From positions 1-64,000 of the forward strand of contig NZ_JABBXF010000030.1 of NCBI RefSeq assembly GCF_013030945.1: a stretch of DNA of 64,000 bases, given 5' to 3'. This DNA is from Streptomyces morookaense (GTDB lineage Bacteria > Actinomycetota > Actinomycetes > Streptomycetales > Streptomycetaceae). This document shows positions 33,511 through 42,282 of this stretch, one piece after another. The notes under the pieces are model-generated. The model saw nothing but the letters and a program-made list of their open reading frames with translations, was not told the origin of the DNA and ran no database searches. Made by a program: the position numbers and the translations under genes. Every line of letters begins with the position of its first letter. Position 1 is the first letter of the stretch.

Positions 33511-36500
33511 ATGCTCGACCGGATCATCCGCACCGCCGGCCGCCGCGCGGTGGCCTGGTCCGGCGCGGAGGTCGCGAACGACGCCGGGGGGCGCACGGTT
33601 CCCGGGGCGGGCGTGGTGGCCGGCGTGCCCGCACTTTCCCGGGGCGGGGCTGCCCGGCCGGATACCGGCGCGGATGTGGTCTTCTGCGCTGACACCGATG
33701 ACGATGCCGCTGCCTCTGCCGCTGCCTCTGCCGTTGCCGATGTTTCCGCAGAGGCTGCCCTGGAGACGGCGGCCGATGTGACGGTACGGGTTCCGGTGGT
33801 GCTGCCGGGGACGGTCCGCCCTGTCGCGGCGGGCGACTTGACACCGGTCACCGCTGTCCGGCGGATGACGGAGCGGCTGACGGCATTGCGCGACCACCGG
33901 CTCAGCGGCGAACTCACCACTCTGATCGACACGGAGGCACCCCTGGTGTTCCGGGCGCGGGCAGGGCTGTGGGACACGACGGGGCTGCCTTCCCGCCGTC
34001 CGGTGGCCGAGCTGTACTGGCGGACTGCCGGGGAGACAGTGCACGAAGAGGCCACGGAGGGTGCGGAGGCTGCTCCGCGGGGCCCTGTGCCGGACGCCGC
34101 TGTGAGCCCTGGCAGCCCGCGGCCCCGTCGCGGGGCCGAGCACTCCCCTCGACCCCGCCGTTCCCCGGAGCGCAACTCCCATGCCCTGGCGACGCCCCGG
34201 GGAACGGCGGTTCCGGACGACGAGCGCGGTACGGTCCCGCATACGACGGATCCGGCAGTCGGCGTGGAGCCCGCCCCTCGGGCCGATGCCCGGGACGCTG
34301 CGTCCTGGGTCGTGCCTCAGGGCGGGAGCAAGGCCGTCCGCGAGGACGAGCACGTGACGCACACGAAGGCGACGGCCGGGCACGGAAAGTCGGAAGCGGA
34401 TACCGTGCCGCAGGCCGGCACAGCGGGCGCTGCGGACTCGGCCACGCCCCGGTCCCGCACCACGGTCGCGGTTCACGCTGAAGAGCGTGCCACTCCCGGC
34501 TCCCCAGCGCAGGGGTCACACACGCACTCCGGCTCGCCCTCCCCCGGCAGCGGGCGGGTTGCAGAGGGACCGGCACCATCGGCCGCGCCCGCCCGCCTCT
34601 TCAGCACCACGCCGGATGCTTCGGGCGCGGACCTTCCGTGGGCCAAGCCGGAGGCAACGGTTCCGGGCTGCGCCGGCACGGCGGTTGAGAACGAAGACGG
34701 AACATTGGAGAACCCGGCGGCTCCGGTCGATGAGCGCAGCATGCCCGGCGGCACAGTGAACCAGGTATCCCTCGCCAGCTCGCCTGCTGCGGCGGCGCAC
34801 GCGGACAACAACACGTCGTCGGTTGCAGCAAGAACCGCTATGCAAGGCCGTACGTCCGAGGCGCCCGACCAGGTCACACCCTCGCCCAGCACCGGGGCTG
34901 CGCCCCAGGACCGACAGCAGCCTGCGCTCAGTGACAACGCGGCAGACGACGCTGCAGCCGCCTCCACCCCTGATGGTGTCACGCACGAGAAGACAGTCGC
35001 GACAACGCCCCCGAATGTCGCGAGCGTTGGAGAAGGCGAGGACACAGCACGCGCGGAGGCACCTGCGCCGCGCGGCAACGCGGGCTCGAGCGGAGCAGCT
35101 TCGTTCGCCGGGGACAGTGCGACGGACCCTGCGAACGAGCAGCACGTACAGCATGCTCAGCCTGAGACAACCGGCGGCGCGCCGGGATCTACAGCGGCAC
35201 TCACCCTGCCGCCCGGCGCATTGGGTGCCTTCGGCCGGGCCGCAGACGCCCTCCGGGCGCAATCCGTCACCTCTGCCCGCGAACGTGAGGCACTCAACGG
35301 GGGGACGGCCGACACCACGACACCACCTGCCGCGGTCGACGCATCGGACACCCCTTGCCGCACCACAACTCCCGCCGGTGCCGACGCGACAAACCACGTC
35401 CCGGGTCGCGGGAGCAGGGCCGATACCCCAACGTCACCGGCCGTGTCCGTGCCCCCGGCCAACGCGTCGACCGCACCGGGCCCGATCACCTACCCCACCA
35501 AGCCCACCACAACACACTCCGCCCACAAGCACGACACACGCCACGAAGACCACCACAACATCGAGGACAAGGCCGACCACCCGGCGTCCCCGGCCGCGCC
35601 CGGTAACGCGTTGGCTGCTCCCGGCCGCAGCATGTCCCGCACCGGGCCCGGCGCAACAAGTCCAGGTTCCGTCCACGAACGCGAAGGATGTGACAGCGAC
35701 ACAGTCGCGACGCCCTCAGCCGTACCGACCCCGCCGACCCCGCCGACCAGCGGCCCGAACACCCCGCGCCGCGCTGCCCCGCACGAGAGCCTGCTTCGGC
35801 ATGAGCGGCAGCCGGAGCAGGAGCCGGTGGACGAGCATGCGGCACAGCAGACGGACCCGGCGATGGAAGCGCTCTCCGATACCGGTGACAGGCAGCCCAG
35901 GGAACGCGGCGCGGCCGATGCCAACGAGGCACCGGCCAGGGCCTCTTCGGCCTCCGCCCGCAGGCCGGAGACGGCGCTGGAGTCGTCCGCTCCGGTGCGT
36001 CTCTCGCATGCCGCCCTGCCGACAGTCGATATGCGCTGGCCCCGCCCCGACGCGCACGCTGTGCCCTCGGACCACGAGGCGCCGGAAGCCGGTTCCCAGC
36101 GGGCCGTTGACGTGCCTGCGTCCCCGGCACGGTCCGGTGCTGGGGGCCTGGGTGCGACCGTTTCCCACACCCGGATCCGGCACGCCCCCGAGCCCGGGAC
36201 AGCCCCCGGCAGCCACCGCGAGCCGCAGCGGCGACCGACGACCGCCGCGTCGGCTCGCCCGACCACGGGCACCGAGGAGCGCGGCCGAATCGCGACGGCT
36301 CCGAGGTCCGGGCAGCTTCCCCCGGCTACCCCCGGAGGCGATACCGACCACACCGAGGAGCACCACACGCCTCCCCCTGGCCCGGCAACCCCCGCCGGGC
36401 ACAAAGGCGTTCCCCTCCCCGGTCCGGTGACCGAAGAGCCGGCACTCGCCGACGCCCAGAGCACGAGCACGTCGCAGGCACCGGATCCGGTCCGCACCGG

Positions 36501-38427
36501 ATACTGCCCGGAGAACACCCGCCTCCCGGCAACTCCGGTACGGGACAGCGGCTTTCCTGCAGCAGGCGGACATCTCCTGCTCCCCCATGCACCTCGGGGC
36601 AGTGGCTCCGACGATGCAGATGCGGCCACCACGGGCGCACGCGTCAGCGAGGCGTCGTCGTCCGGTGCAGCGGCCGACGACGCCGCGCACGAGGCCACAC
36701 GCGCCTTTGACCCGCAGGACCGTGACACGGTCGCGCCGCTCCCGGCGTACACCGATGAACTTCCTGAACGCCCGGTACGCGCCGCGGCTTCCCGCGACCG
36801 GGGGCGCAGCCATGCCACGGTTGCCGACCAGGCCACGCGTGTCCGTATCACCCCGACGGCACACCGTGCCCCGGAGCAGTTTCCGCTCGTCGGCCACCCG
36901 GGCGCACCTGTGGACCGGGGCCGTGGGCCCGCTCTATCCGACGCCGGGCAGGAGTCCCCGCCTTCCCCGCGCGGTACGGCCGCCGCCCGCCCTGCGGGTC
37001 CGGCCACCGACGCGATTCCCCGGTCCTCCGAAGGGGGCAGGCATCACCCGCGCAAGGCCGTCGATCCGCGTGCCCTCACGCCCCTGCACATGCCTATCGG
37101 CGAACCGTCCCCGGCACGAACCGACCGGTCTCGTGGCAACCCGCGGAACACGGCAGCGCGCCGCGAACAGCCGCTCAGCGCCCAGCCGTTGGGCGAACTG
37201 GCCACACCATTGCCCGCACAAGCAGCGCACCCCGCCCCGGGACGCCTCCCGTTCACCGATCGCCCCGGGCGCCGCGGGGCCGGTCCGTCGCACTCCCCCG
37301 CTGGGGGTCCGCAGGACGGCCTCACGCACCCGTCGGCCGACAACGCGCCCGGCACCTCCGACAGCGTCTCGGTGCCCCTCGGCCAGGCCCCCCAGGCGCG
37401 CCCGCGCCCGGTCCGTCCCACCGACGCACCGTCCCTCACACACGGTGGGACCACGACGGCGGAAGAGCCAGACGCCCTCCGTGGGCCCGGCCTGCCCGCC
37501 GCCCGACCGCCTCGCGAACAGCGGCACGCCGAGGGCGGGCAGAGCCGCACTGTGCCCGTTCCCCACGAGCGGAGCGCTGCCGACGCCGGGCAACGCCCCA
37601 CCGCACCCGGACTTCACGAGCCGAACGCCGTCGACGCCGACCGGCTCCCCACCACACCCGCCTCCGGCGAGCCGGGCCGTGCAGGCACCGACGCCTACGC
37701 CTACGTCGGCACCGGCAACACCGGCACCGGAACCACAGCACCCCCTGCCACCCGCACCAACCACGGCGCAGCCGCACCGCCATCCATGCACAGGCCCACC
37801 CCGGACACAGCGCCCACCGACGACCGACGCCGTCCCCCCGCCAACCGGCCGGACAGCAGCGCCCCCGCCGCCCAGGCGGAGACGCGAGCCCCCTCGCGCC
37901 CTGGGCAAAGCGCCGGTGCCCCGTCCCCGTCCGCGCAACCACGCACGTCCCACGACACCCCCCGGCACGACACCCACCCGGCCGAGCCGCACCCCACCCC
38001 TCGCACCCACCCCGACGACAACACCGCCCCCACCTTCCGCACAGGCCCGCGCCGCATTGCCCGTCTCTCCGTCCCCGAGCACGAGGCTCCGACCCGCCTC
38101 CGCCAGGCCCTGGCATCGCTCTTCCTCCTCCGGGGCTCGACCGCCGAGGACCCGCCGAAGGCCGGCCCAACCTCCACCCCCCGCCCCACCAACCCGCCCC
38201 AAGTCGGCCCAGGCCGCCCCGTGTTCCGTCGTATCGCCGCACACGCCCCCGAGCCCGGCAGCCGGAACACAGGCACCCCGGCGACCGCCTTCGCCGGCAG
38301 TACCGAGAGCACCGTGCCCGTGCCCGACTGGGGCATCCCGCAAGCCGTCCTGCGCCAGGACCGGCACCAGGAATCGCAGAACACCACCACGAGAGACGGA
38401 GGTACAGGCCGTGCCCACCGAGCCTGA
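33511..38427 (+). CDS. giant low-complexity protein in the tape-measure position of the CIS operon
   Basis: This is an uninterrupted 1638-codon frame from ATG 33511 (GGAAGGGA upstream). Residues 1-170 look globular or helical (MLDRIIRTAGRRAVAWSGAE; PVTAVRRMTERLTALRDHRL; PLVFRARAGLWD). The next roughly 1350 residues are Pro, Ala, Thr, Gly, Arg, His and Asp-rich without a regular repeat or hydrophobic core, so predicted disordered. The last 130 residues regain some structure (RLSVPEHEAPTRLRQALASL; VPVPDWGIPQAVLRQDRH). Codon bias is weaker in the middle than in neighbours, and long open frames exist on the other strand, but only this frame is open across all 4.9 kb. Its 3' end overlaps the next gene by 17 bases. 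The order chaperone-pair/this gene/tube-2/LysM hub is where phages place the tape measure. Function is inferred only. Confidence 0.72.
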   Translation: MLDRIIRTAGRRAVAWSGAEVANDAGGRTVPGAGVVAGVPALSRGGAARPDTGADVVFCADTDDDAAASAAASAVADVSAEAALETAADVTVRVPVVLPGTVRPVAAGDLTPVTAVRRMTERLTALRDHRLSGELTTLIDTEAPLVFRARAGLWDTTGLPSRRPVAELYWRTAGETVHEEATEGAEAAPRGPVPDAAVSPGSPRPRRGAEHSPRPRRSPERNSHALATPRGTAVPDDERGTVPHTTDPAVGVEPAPRADARDAASWVVPQGGSKAVREDEHVTHTKATAGHGKSEADTVPQAGTAGAADSATPRSRTTVAVHAEERATPGSPAQGSHTHSGSPSPGSGRVAEGPAPSAAPARLFSTTPDASGADLPWAKPEATVPGCAGTAVENEDGTLENPAAPVDERSMPGGTVNQVSLASSPAAAAHADNNTSSVAARTAMQGRTSEAPDQVTPSPSTGAAPQDRQQPALSDNAADDAAAASTPDGVTHEKTVATTPPNVASVGEGEDTARAEAPAPRGNAGSSGAASFAGDSATDPANEQHVQHAQPETTGGAPGSTAALTLPPGALGAFGRAADALRAQSVTSAREREALNGGTADTTTPPAAVDASDTPCRTTTPAGADATNHVPGRGSRADTPTSPAVSVPPANASTAPGPITYPTKPTTTHSAHKHDTRHEDHHNIEDKADHPASPAAPGNALAAPGRSMSRTGPGATSPGSVHEREGCDSDTVATPSAVPTPPTPPTSGPNTPRRAAPHESLLRHERQPEQEPVDEHAAQQTDPAMEALSDTGDRQPRERGAADANEAPARASSASARRPETALESSAPVRLSHAALPTVDMRWPRPDAHAVPSDHEAPEAGSQRAVDVPASPARSGAGGLGATVSHTRIRHAPEPGTAPGSHREPQRRPTTAASARPTTGTEERGRIATAPRSGQLPPATPGGDTDHTEEHHTPPPGPATPAGHKGVPLPGPVTEEPALADAQSTSTSQAPDPVRTGYCPENTRLPATPVRDSGFPAAGGHLLLPHAPRGSGSDDADAATTGARVSEASSSGAAADDAAHEATRAFDPQDRDTVAPLPAYTDELPERPVRAAASRDRGRSHATVADQATRVRITPTAHRAPEQFPLVGHPGAPVDRGRGPALSDAGQESPPSPRGTAAARPAGPATDAIPRSSEGGRHHPRKAVDPRALTPLHMPIGEPSPARTDRSRGNPRNTAARREQPLSAQPLGELATPLPAQAAHPAPGRLPFTDRPGRRGAGPSHSPAGGPQDGLTHPSADNAPGTSDSVSVPLGQAPQARPRPVRPTDAPSLTHGGTTTAEEPDALRGPGLPAARPPREQRHAEGGQSRTVPVPHERSAADAGQRPTAPGLHEPNAVDADRLPTTPASGEPGRAGTDAYAYVGTGNTGTGTTAPPATRTNHGAAAPPSMHRPTPDTAPTDDRRRPPANRPDSSAPAAQAETRAPSRPGQSAGAPSPSAQPRTSHDTPRHDTHPAEPHPTPRTHPDDNTAPTFRTGPRRIARLSVPEHEAPTRLRQALASLFLLRGSTAEDPPKAGPTSTPRPTNPPQVGPGRPVFRRIAAHAPEPGSRNTGTPATAFAGSTESTVPVPDWGIPQAVLRQDRHQESQNTTTRDGGTGRAHRA

Positions 38428-38842
38428 TGCGAGCCCCATCAACCAGTTCTCGTTGTCGATCGACGGCGAGGATCTCGGTCTCTTCACCCGATGCAGCGGA
38501 CTCGCGCTGTCCGTCGAGGTGGACGAAGTCGTCGAAGGCGGCGTCAACGAGTCCGCGATCCACCTCAACACTCGGATCAAGTACGCACCGCTGGTCGTGA
38601 CCCGCGCCGTGCGAAGGAACTCGAAGGACTTGTGCCAGTGGGTCCAGAAGTCCGTGAGTGAACCGTCCCTCTCCACGGGGCAGATCGCCTGCCTCGACCA
38701 GAAGGGAAGCGAACTGGCCAAGTGGGAGCTGCGGGACGTGATGCCGGTGGCCTGGCGGGGACCGAGTCTGGACGCCGCGGGCGGCTCGATCGCGATGGAG
38801 GAGATCGAGTTCGTCTACGGCGGTTTCATCCGCAAGGCCTAG
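38411..38842 (+). CDS. second tube-like (tube-initiator) protein
   Basis: This 143-residue gp19-type protein reads NQFSLSIDGEDLGLFTRCSG, ALSVEVDEVVEGGVNESAIH, LVVTRAVRRNSKDLCQWVQK, and ends EEIEFVYGGFIRKA. It starts at GTG 38411, inside the end of the giant gene, with GGAGG upstream. It is likely the adaptor ring between tube and spike hub, as Afp5-like proteins are. Confidence 0.88.
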   Translation: MPTEPDASPINQFSLSIDGEDLGLFTRCSGLALSVEVDEVVEGGVNESAIHLNTRIKYAPLVVTRAVRRNSKDLCQWVQKSVSEPSLSTGQIACLDQKGSELAKWELRDVMPVAWRGPSLDAAGGSIAMEEIEFVYGGFIRKA

Positions 38843-38878
38843 CCCACGCACCGAGCAACTGAACTGAAAGGAGGGCAC

Positions 38879-39574
38879 GTGCCGGAGAAGAAGATGGTCA
38901 AGGCCACTCTGGAGATCTATGCGCCGCCGACCGGCGGCCAGGCAGGGCCCGGAGGGCTCCAGGAGACGATCGAGTTCCAGTTCAATCCGGCGGAGCTCTC
39001 CCTGGTCAAGGAGGTGTCCTTGGCCCGGCACAACGCGCGGCTCGCCCAGCACACGTCCGTGCCGGAGTTCACCGGCAGCCGTCCCCGGGTGCTGGCGATG
39101 TCCGTGGTCCTGGACAAGAGGGACTCCCAGGACAAGTCCGTGGACGGCCGGGTCCGTGCCCTGCTGAGCTGCTGCACGCCCACCGAGAGCAGCCGGGCGG
39201 ACGACCAGCCCTCCCCTCCGTGGGTCAGGTTCCGCTGGGGCGGCTTCGAGACGGTGTCGTTCCTCGCGTTCATCAGCCGGATGAAGGCGACGTATACGCG
39301 GTTCTCGACGGAGGGCGAGCCGTTGCGGGCGGTATGCGAGATCTCGCTGGAGGAGATCGGCACGACGACGCAGGGGCAGAACCCGACCTCCGGCTCGCCC
39401 TCCTCCCGGCAGTCCTACGTCCTCGTCCGCGGTGACTCGCTGCAGTCCGTCGCCTTCGGCAGCACCGGCCGGGCCGACGGCTGGCGGGCCATCGCCCAGG
39501 CCAACGACATCGCGGATCCTTCACGACTGGAGGCCGGCCGGACCCTGCTGCTGCCGGGCGTCGCCGACCGCTGA
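38879..39574 (+). CDS. cis7: LysM-domain baseplate hub protein
   Basis: This 231-residue protein has GTG start with AAAGGAGGG. The first 160 residues have the gp53-like pattern ETIEFQFNPAELSLVKEVSL, VPEFTGSRPRVLAMSVVLDK and PPWVRFRWGG. The C-terminal 50 residues are a LysM domain (SYVLVRGDSLQSVAFGSTG, WRAIAQANDIADPSRLEAGR, LLLPG). This is the Afp7-type hub component. Confidence 0.92.
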   Translation: MPEKKMVKATLEIYAPPTGGQAGPGGLQETIEFQFNPAELSLVKEVSLARHNARLAQHTSVPEFTGSRPRVLAMSVVLDKRDSQDKSVDGRVRALLSCCTPTESSRADDQPSPPWVRFRWGGFETVSFLAFISRMKATYTRFSTEGEPLRAVCEISLEEIGTTTQGQNPTSGSPSSRQSYVLVRGDSLQSVAFGSTGRADGWRAIAQANDIADPSRLEAGRTLLLPGVADR

Positions 39575-39622
39575 ACCCTCCCAGCTGCCCCCTTTCACCA
39601 CCGCACGACAGAGGACAAGGAC

Positions 39623-41434
39623 ATGACGGCACGTCATACAGCCGGACTGGGCATCTGGGTCGACGGCCGGCACCTGCCGCCCGCCTGTGACATCGCCCTC
39701 GCCTGGGCCTTTGTGACGGAGAACGCCCGCACCCCGGCCGCCGCCGAGCTCGGCTTCCGGGACCCGCGCGGAGCGTCCCTCCTGACGCAGACCGGTATCG
39801 AACTCGGCAGCGCCGTCAAGGTGTCCGCCTTCGGCCCCGACGGCACACACGATCTCTTCGAAGGCGAGGTCACCGACTGCGAGGCGCGCGCCTCGGCCGA
39901 CGGCGACGCGGCGGGCGGCGGAGTGCTCACCGTGATCCGCGCGTTGGACCACGCACACCGTCTCCGCCGCGGCACGCGCGTCCTCGCCTACCGGCAGATG
40001 TCCGCCGGGCAGATCGCCCAGAAGATCGCGGACCTGGCAGGAGTGCGCACCGGGAAGATCGACGACCCCGGTGTGGTGTACGAGTTCCTCACCCAACCGG
40101 CCATGTCCGACTGGGACTTCCTCTCCCATCTCGCCCGCGAGAGCGGCTGCGACCTGTTTCTCCGGGACGGCAGGCTGCACTTCGAGAAACCGGCCCGCGC
40201 CTCTGGCGCGCCGGCGAAGGGCACGCCGTCCCGGCAGAGCCCGTTCGCCCTGGAATTCGGCGAGAACCTGTTGAAAGTCTCCTCCGTCGCCTCCCTGCGG
40301 GATCAGGTGACCTCGGTCGTGGTCCGCGGCTGGGACCCCGAGCGCAAGCAGCCGGTCGTCGCGCAGCCGGCACCGCGAACGGCTCCGTCCCGCGACGTGA
40401 CCTGGCATGCCGAGCGCAGCGTCGTGCGCGGCGAGCCGCTGCTCCTGGCCGGGCTGCCGCGCGGCGTCCAGAGCGAGGCAGAGCACGTCGCGCAGGCCAT
40501 GGCGCAGGAGGTGGCCGCGGGGCTGACCGGGCTGCGGGCAGTCGTGCGCGGGGAGCCGCGGCTGCGGCTGCGGTCCGCGGTGACGCTCAAGGGCCTGGGC
40601 AAGCGCTTCGACGGACGGTACGCGGTGACGTCCGTACGCCACGAATTCCACCCGGACTCCGGCTACTTGACCGAGCTGACGGTCGACGAGGGAACCGACC
40701 GTATCGCCGCCGGACGTCCCGGGGACGGCGAGGCGGGTCTGCGCCGCTTCCACGGCGTCATGCCCGCCACGGTCGTCAACATCGAGGACGAGCAGAAACA
40801 GGGCCGCGTCAAGCTCCGACTTCCCTGGCTGTCACCGGATTACGAGAGCAACTGGGCGCGCACCGTGCAGCTGGGCGGCAGCCGGGGGCACGGCGTGGTG
40901 CTGCCGGAGGTGGGCGACGAGGTGCTCGTCTGCTTCGAGCAGGGCTGCCTGGACCGGCCGTACGTGCTGGGCGGGCTGTACAACGGCGTGGACAAGCCGG
41001 TGGACGAACCGGACCCGCACCGCCTCGAACTCGTCGACGGCCGGGGAAAGGCCAACTGGCGGTCGTTCGCCTCGAAGATGGGCCACCGCCTGGAGCTGCT
41101 GGACGCGGACCGGGAACACCAGGTGGGCGCCACGCTCATCACCGGCGACAACAAGCTGTCGGTCCGGCTCGACCAGCACAAGACCGAGATCACCCTGCGC
41201 AGCGACGGCACCGTCTGCATCACCGCCGAGAAGGGGGTCACGGTGAACACTGCCAGCGGCCCGCTGAAGTTGGTGGGTGACGACGTCACCGTGGTCGGCC
41301 GCAAGAGCATCGGTCTCTCGGCTCCTCAGGTCGATGTCAAGGCCAAGGGGACGCTCGACATCTCCGGTGCGACGGCGAAGCTCGCCGGCACGGGCCCCAC
41401 CGAGATCACCGGTCTTCCCGTCAAGATCAACTGA
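39623..41434 (+). CDS. cis8: VgrG-like spike protein
   Basis: This 603-residue protein has the gp27-like N-half (CDIALAWAFVTENARTPA; AYRQMSAGQIAQKIADLAGV; FLTQPAMSDWDFLSHLARES), the gp5 OB-fold (PATVVNIEDEQKQGRVKLRL; GVVLPEVGDEVLVCFEQGCL) and a beta-helical needle at the C-terminus (repeating strands from ITLRSDGTVCITAEKG to TEITGLPVKIN). No extra effector domain follows the needle. Trimeric spike at the tip of the tube. Confidence 0.95.
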   Translation: MTARHTAGLGIWVDGRHLPPACDIALAWAFVTENARTPAAAELGFRDPRGASLLTQTGIELGSAVKVSAFGPDGTHDLFEGEVTDCEARASADGDAAGGGVLTVIRALDHAHRLRRGTRVLAYRQMSAGQIAQKIADLAGVRTGKIDDPGVVYEFLTQPAMSDWDFLSHLARESGCDLFLRDGRLHFEKPARASGAPAKGTPSRQSPFALEFGENLLKVSSVASLRDQVTSVVVRGWDPERKQPVVAQPAPRTAPSRDVTWHAERSVVRGEPLLLAGLPRGVQSEAEHVAQAMAQEVAAGLTGLRAVVRGEPRLRLRSAVTLKGLGKRFDGRYAVTSVRHEFHPDSGYLTELTVDEGTDRIAAGRPGDGEAGLRRFHGVMPATVVNIEDEQKQGRVKLRLPWLSPDYESNWARTVQLGGSRGHGVVLPEVGDEVLVCFEQGCLDRPYVLGGLYNGVDKPVDEPDPHRLELVDGRGKANWRSFASKMGHRLELLDADREHQVGATLITGDNKLSVRLDQHKTEITLRSDGTVCITAEKGVTVNTASGPLKLVGDDVTVVGRKSIGLSAPQVDVKAKGTLDISGATAKLAGTGPTEITGLPVKIN

Positions 41435-41485
41435 CGGCCGGGACTTCCCGCCGCCCGCAAAGCCGTCTGCAAAGGAGAACAACCC

Positions 41486-41812
41486 ATGCCCGCCGCAGCA
41501 CGCGTCGGCGACGCGATCGCCTACCTCCCCAACCCGGGCCCGGTCCCCGCGCCCGTGGGCCAGGGCACGCTCGGGCTGCCCGGAGTGCCCACGGTTCTGA
41601 TCGGGGGCCAACCGGCCGCCACCGTCGGTTCGTTGTGCGCCTACGTCGTGCCGCCGCCCGGGTCGCCCGTCCCGCCGCCCCCCGTACCCGTCGTCCCCCT
41701 GCCGCTGCCCAAGCCCGTGCTCATCGGCGGGATGCCCGCGGTCGTCAAGGGCAGCGTGGCCGGCCCCGGTACGGTCACCGGCGGCTGCCCCACCGTCATG
41801 ATCGGGGGCTGA
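41486..41812 (+). CDS. cis10: PAAR-repeat spike tip protein
   Basis: This 108-residue protein reads PAAARVGDAIAYLPNPGP, VPTVLIGGQPAATVGS, a Pro-rich loop, KPVLIGGMPAVVKGSVAG and GGCPTVMIGG. These PAAR repeats sharpen the VgrG needle. AAAGGAG upstream. Confidence 0.93.
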   Translation: MPAAARVGDAIAYLPNPGPVPAPVGQGTLGLPGVPTVLIGGQPAATVGSLCAYVVPPPGSPVPPPPVPVVPLPLPKPVLIGGMPAVVKGSVAGPGTVTGGCPTVMIGG

Positions 41813-41817
41813 GCGTC

Positions 41818-42282
41818 GTGTCCGATGTCTTCATCGGCCGTGGCTGGGCGTTCCCCCTGGGCGTGAGTCCGTCGGGCGGGGTGGCGATGGCCGAAGGGTC
41901 CGCCGATGTCGAGCAGGCGGTCCGGCTCATCCTGAGCACCGAGCCCGGAGAGCGGCCCATGCGGCCCGAGTTCGGGTGTGCGATCCGTGACCGGGTCTTC
42001 GGTTCCTTCGACGCCTCCGCCAGCGGGGCCATCGCGCACGAGGTGCGGCGTGCCCTGGAGCGCTGGGAGCCGCGCATCGTCGTGGACGACGTCGCCGTGG
42101 CGCAGGCCGCGGGGCAGCAGGAAGTGCTGGAGATCCAGATCGCCTACCACCTCGCCGGGACCAACAGCCGCCGCAATCTGGTCCATCCGTTCTATGTGAT
42201 CCCCGCCCATGAGGGCGAGGGGCCGCACCGCTCCGAGCCTGCGGGCTCCGTTCCGCAAGGGGACGACCATGTCGCTGCCTAG
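41818..42282 (+). CDS. cis9: gp25-like baseplate wedge protein
   Basis: This 154-residue protein starts at GTG 41818. It reads GRGWAFPLGVSPSGGVAMAE, DVEQAVRLILSTEPGERPMR, PEFGCAIRDRVFG, then a strand-rich C-terminus (VLEIQIAYHLAGTNSRRNLV). The EPGER motif is characteristic of gp25/GPW proteins that initiate sheath assembly. It overlaps the next gene by 14 bases. Confidence 0.94.
   Translation: MSDVFIGRGWAFPLGVSPSGGVAMAEGSADVEQAVRLILSTEPGERPMRPEFGCAIRDRVFGSFDASASGAIAHEVRRALERWEPRIVVDDVAVAQAAGQQEVLEIQIAYHLAGTNSRRNLVHPFYVIPAHEGEGPHRSEPAGSVPQGDDHVAA

Noticed and set aside
36934..38721. 595-codon minus-strand frame within the giant CIS gene
   Set aside because: The plus-strand frame is longer, follows a ribosome site and fits the operon; the minus frame crosses into the tube-like gene.
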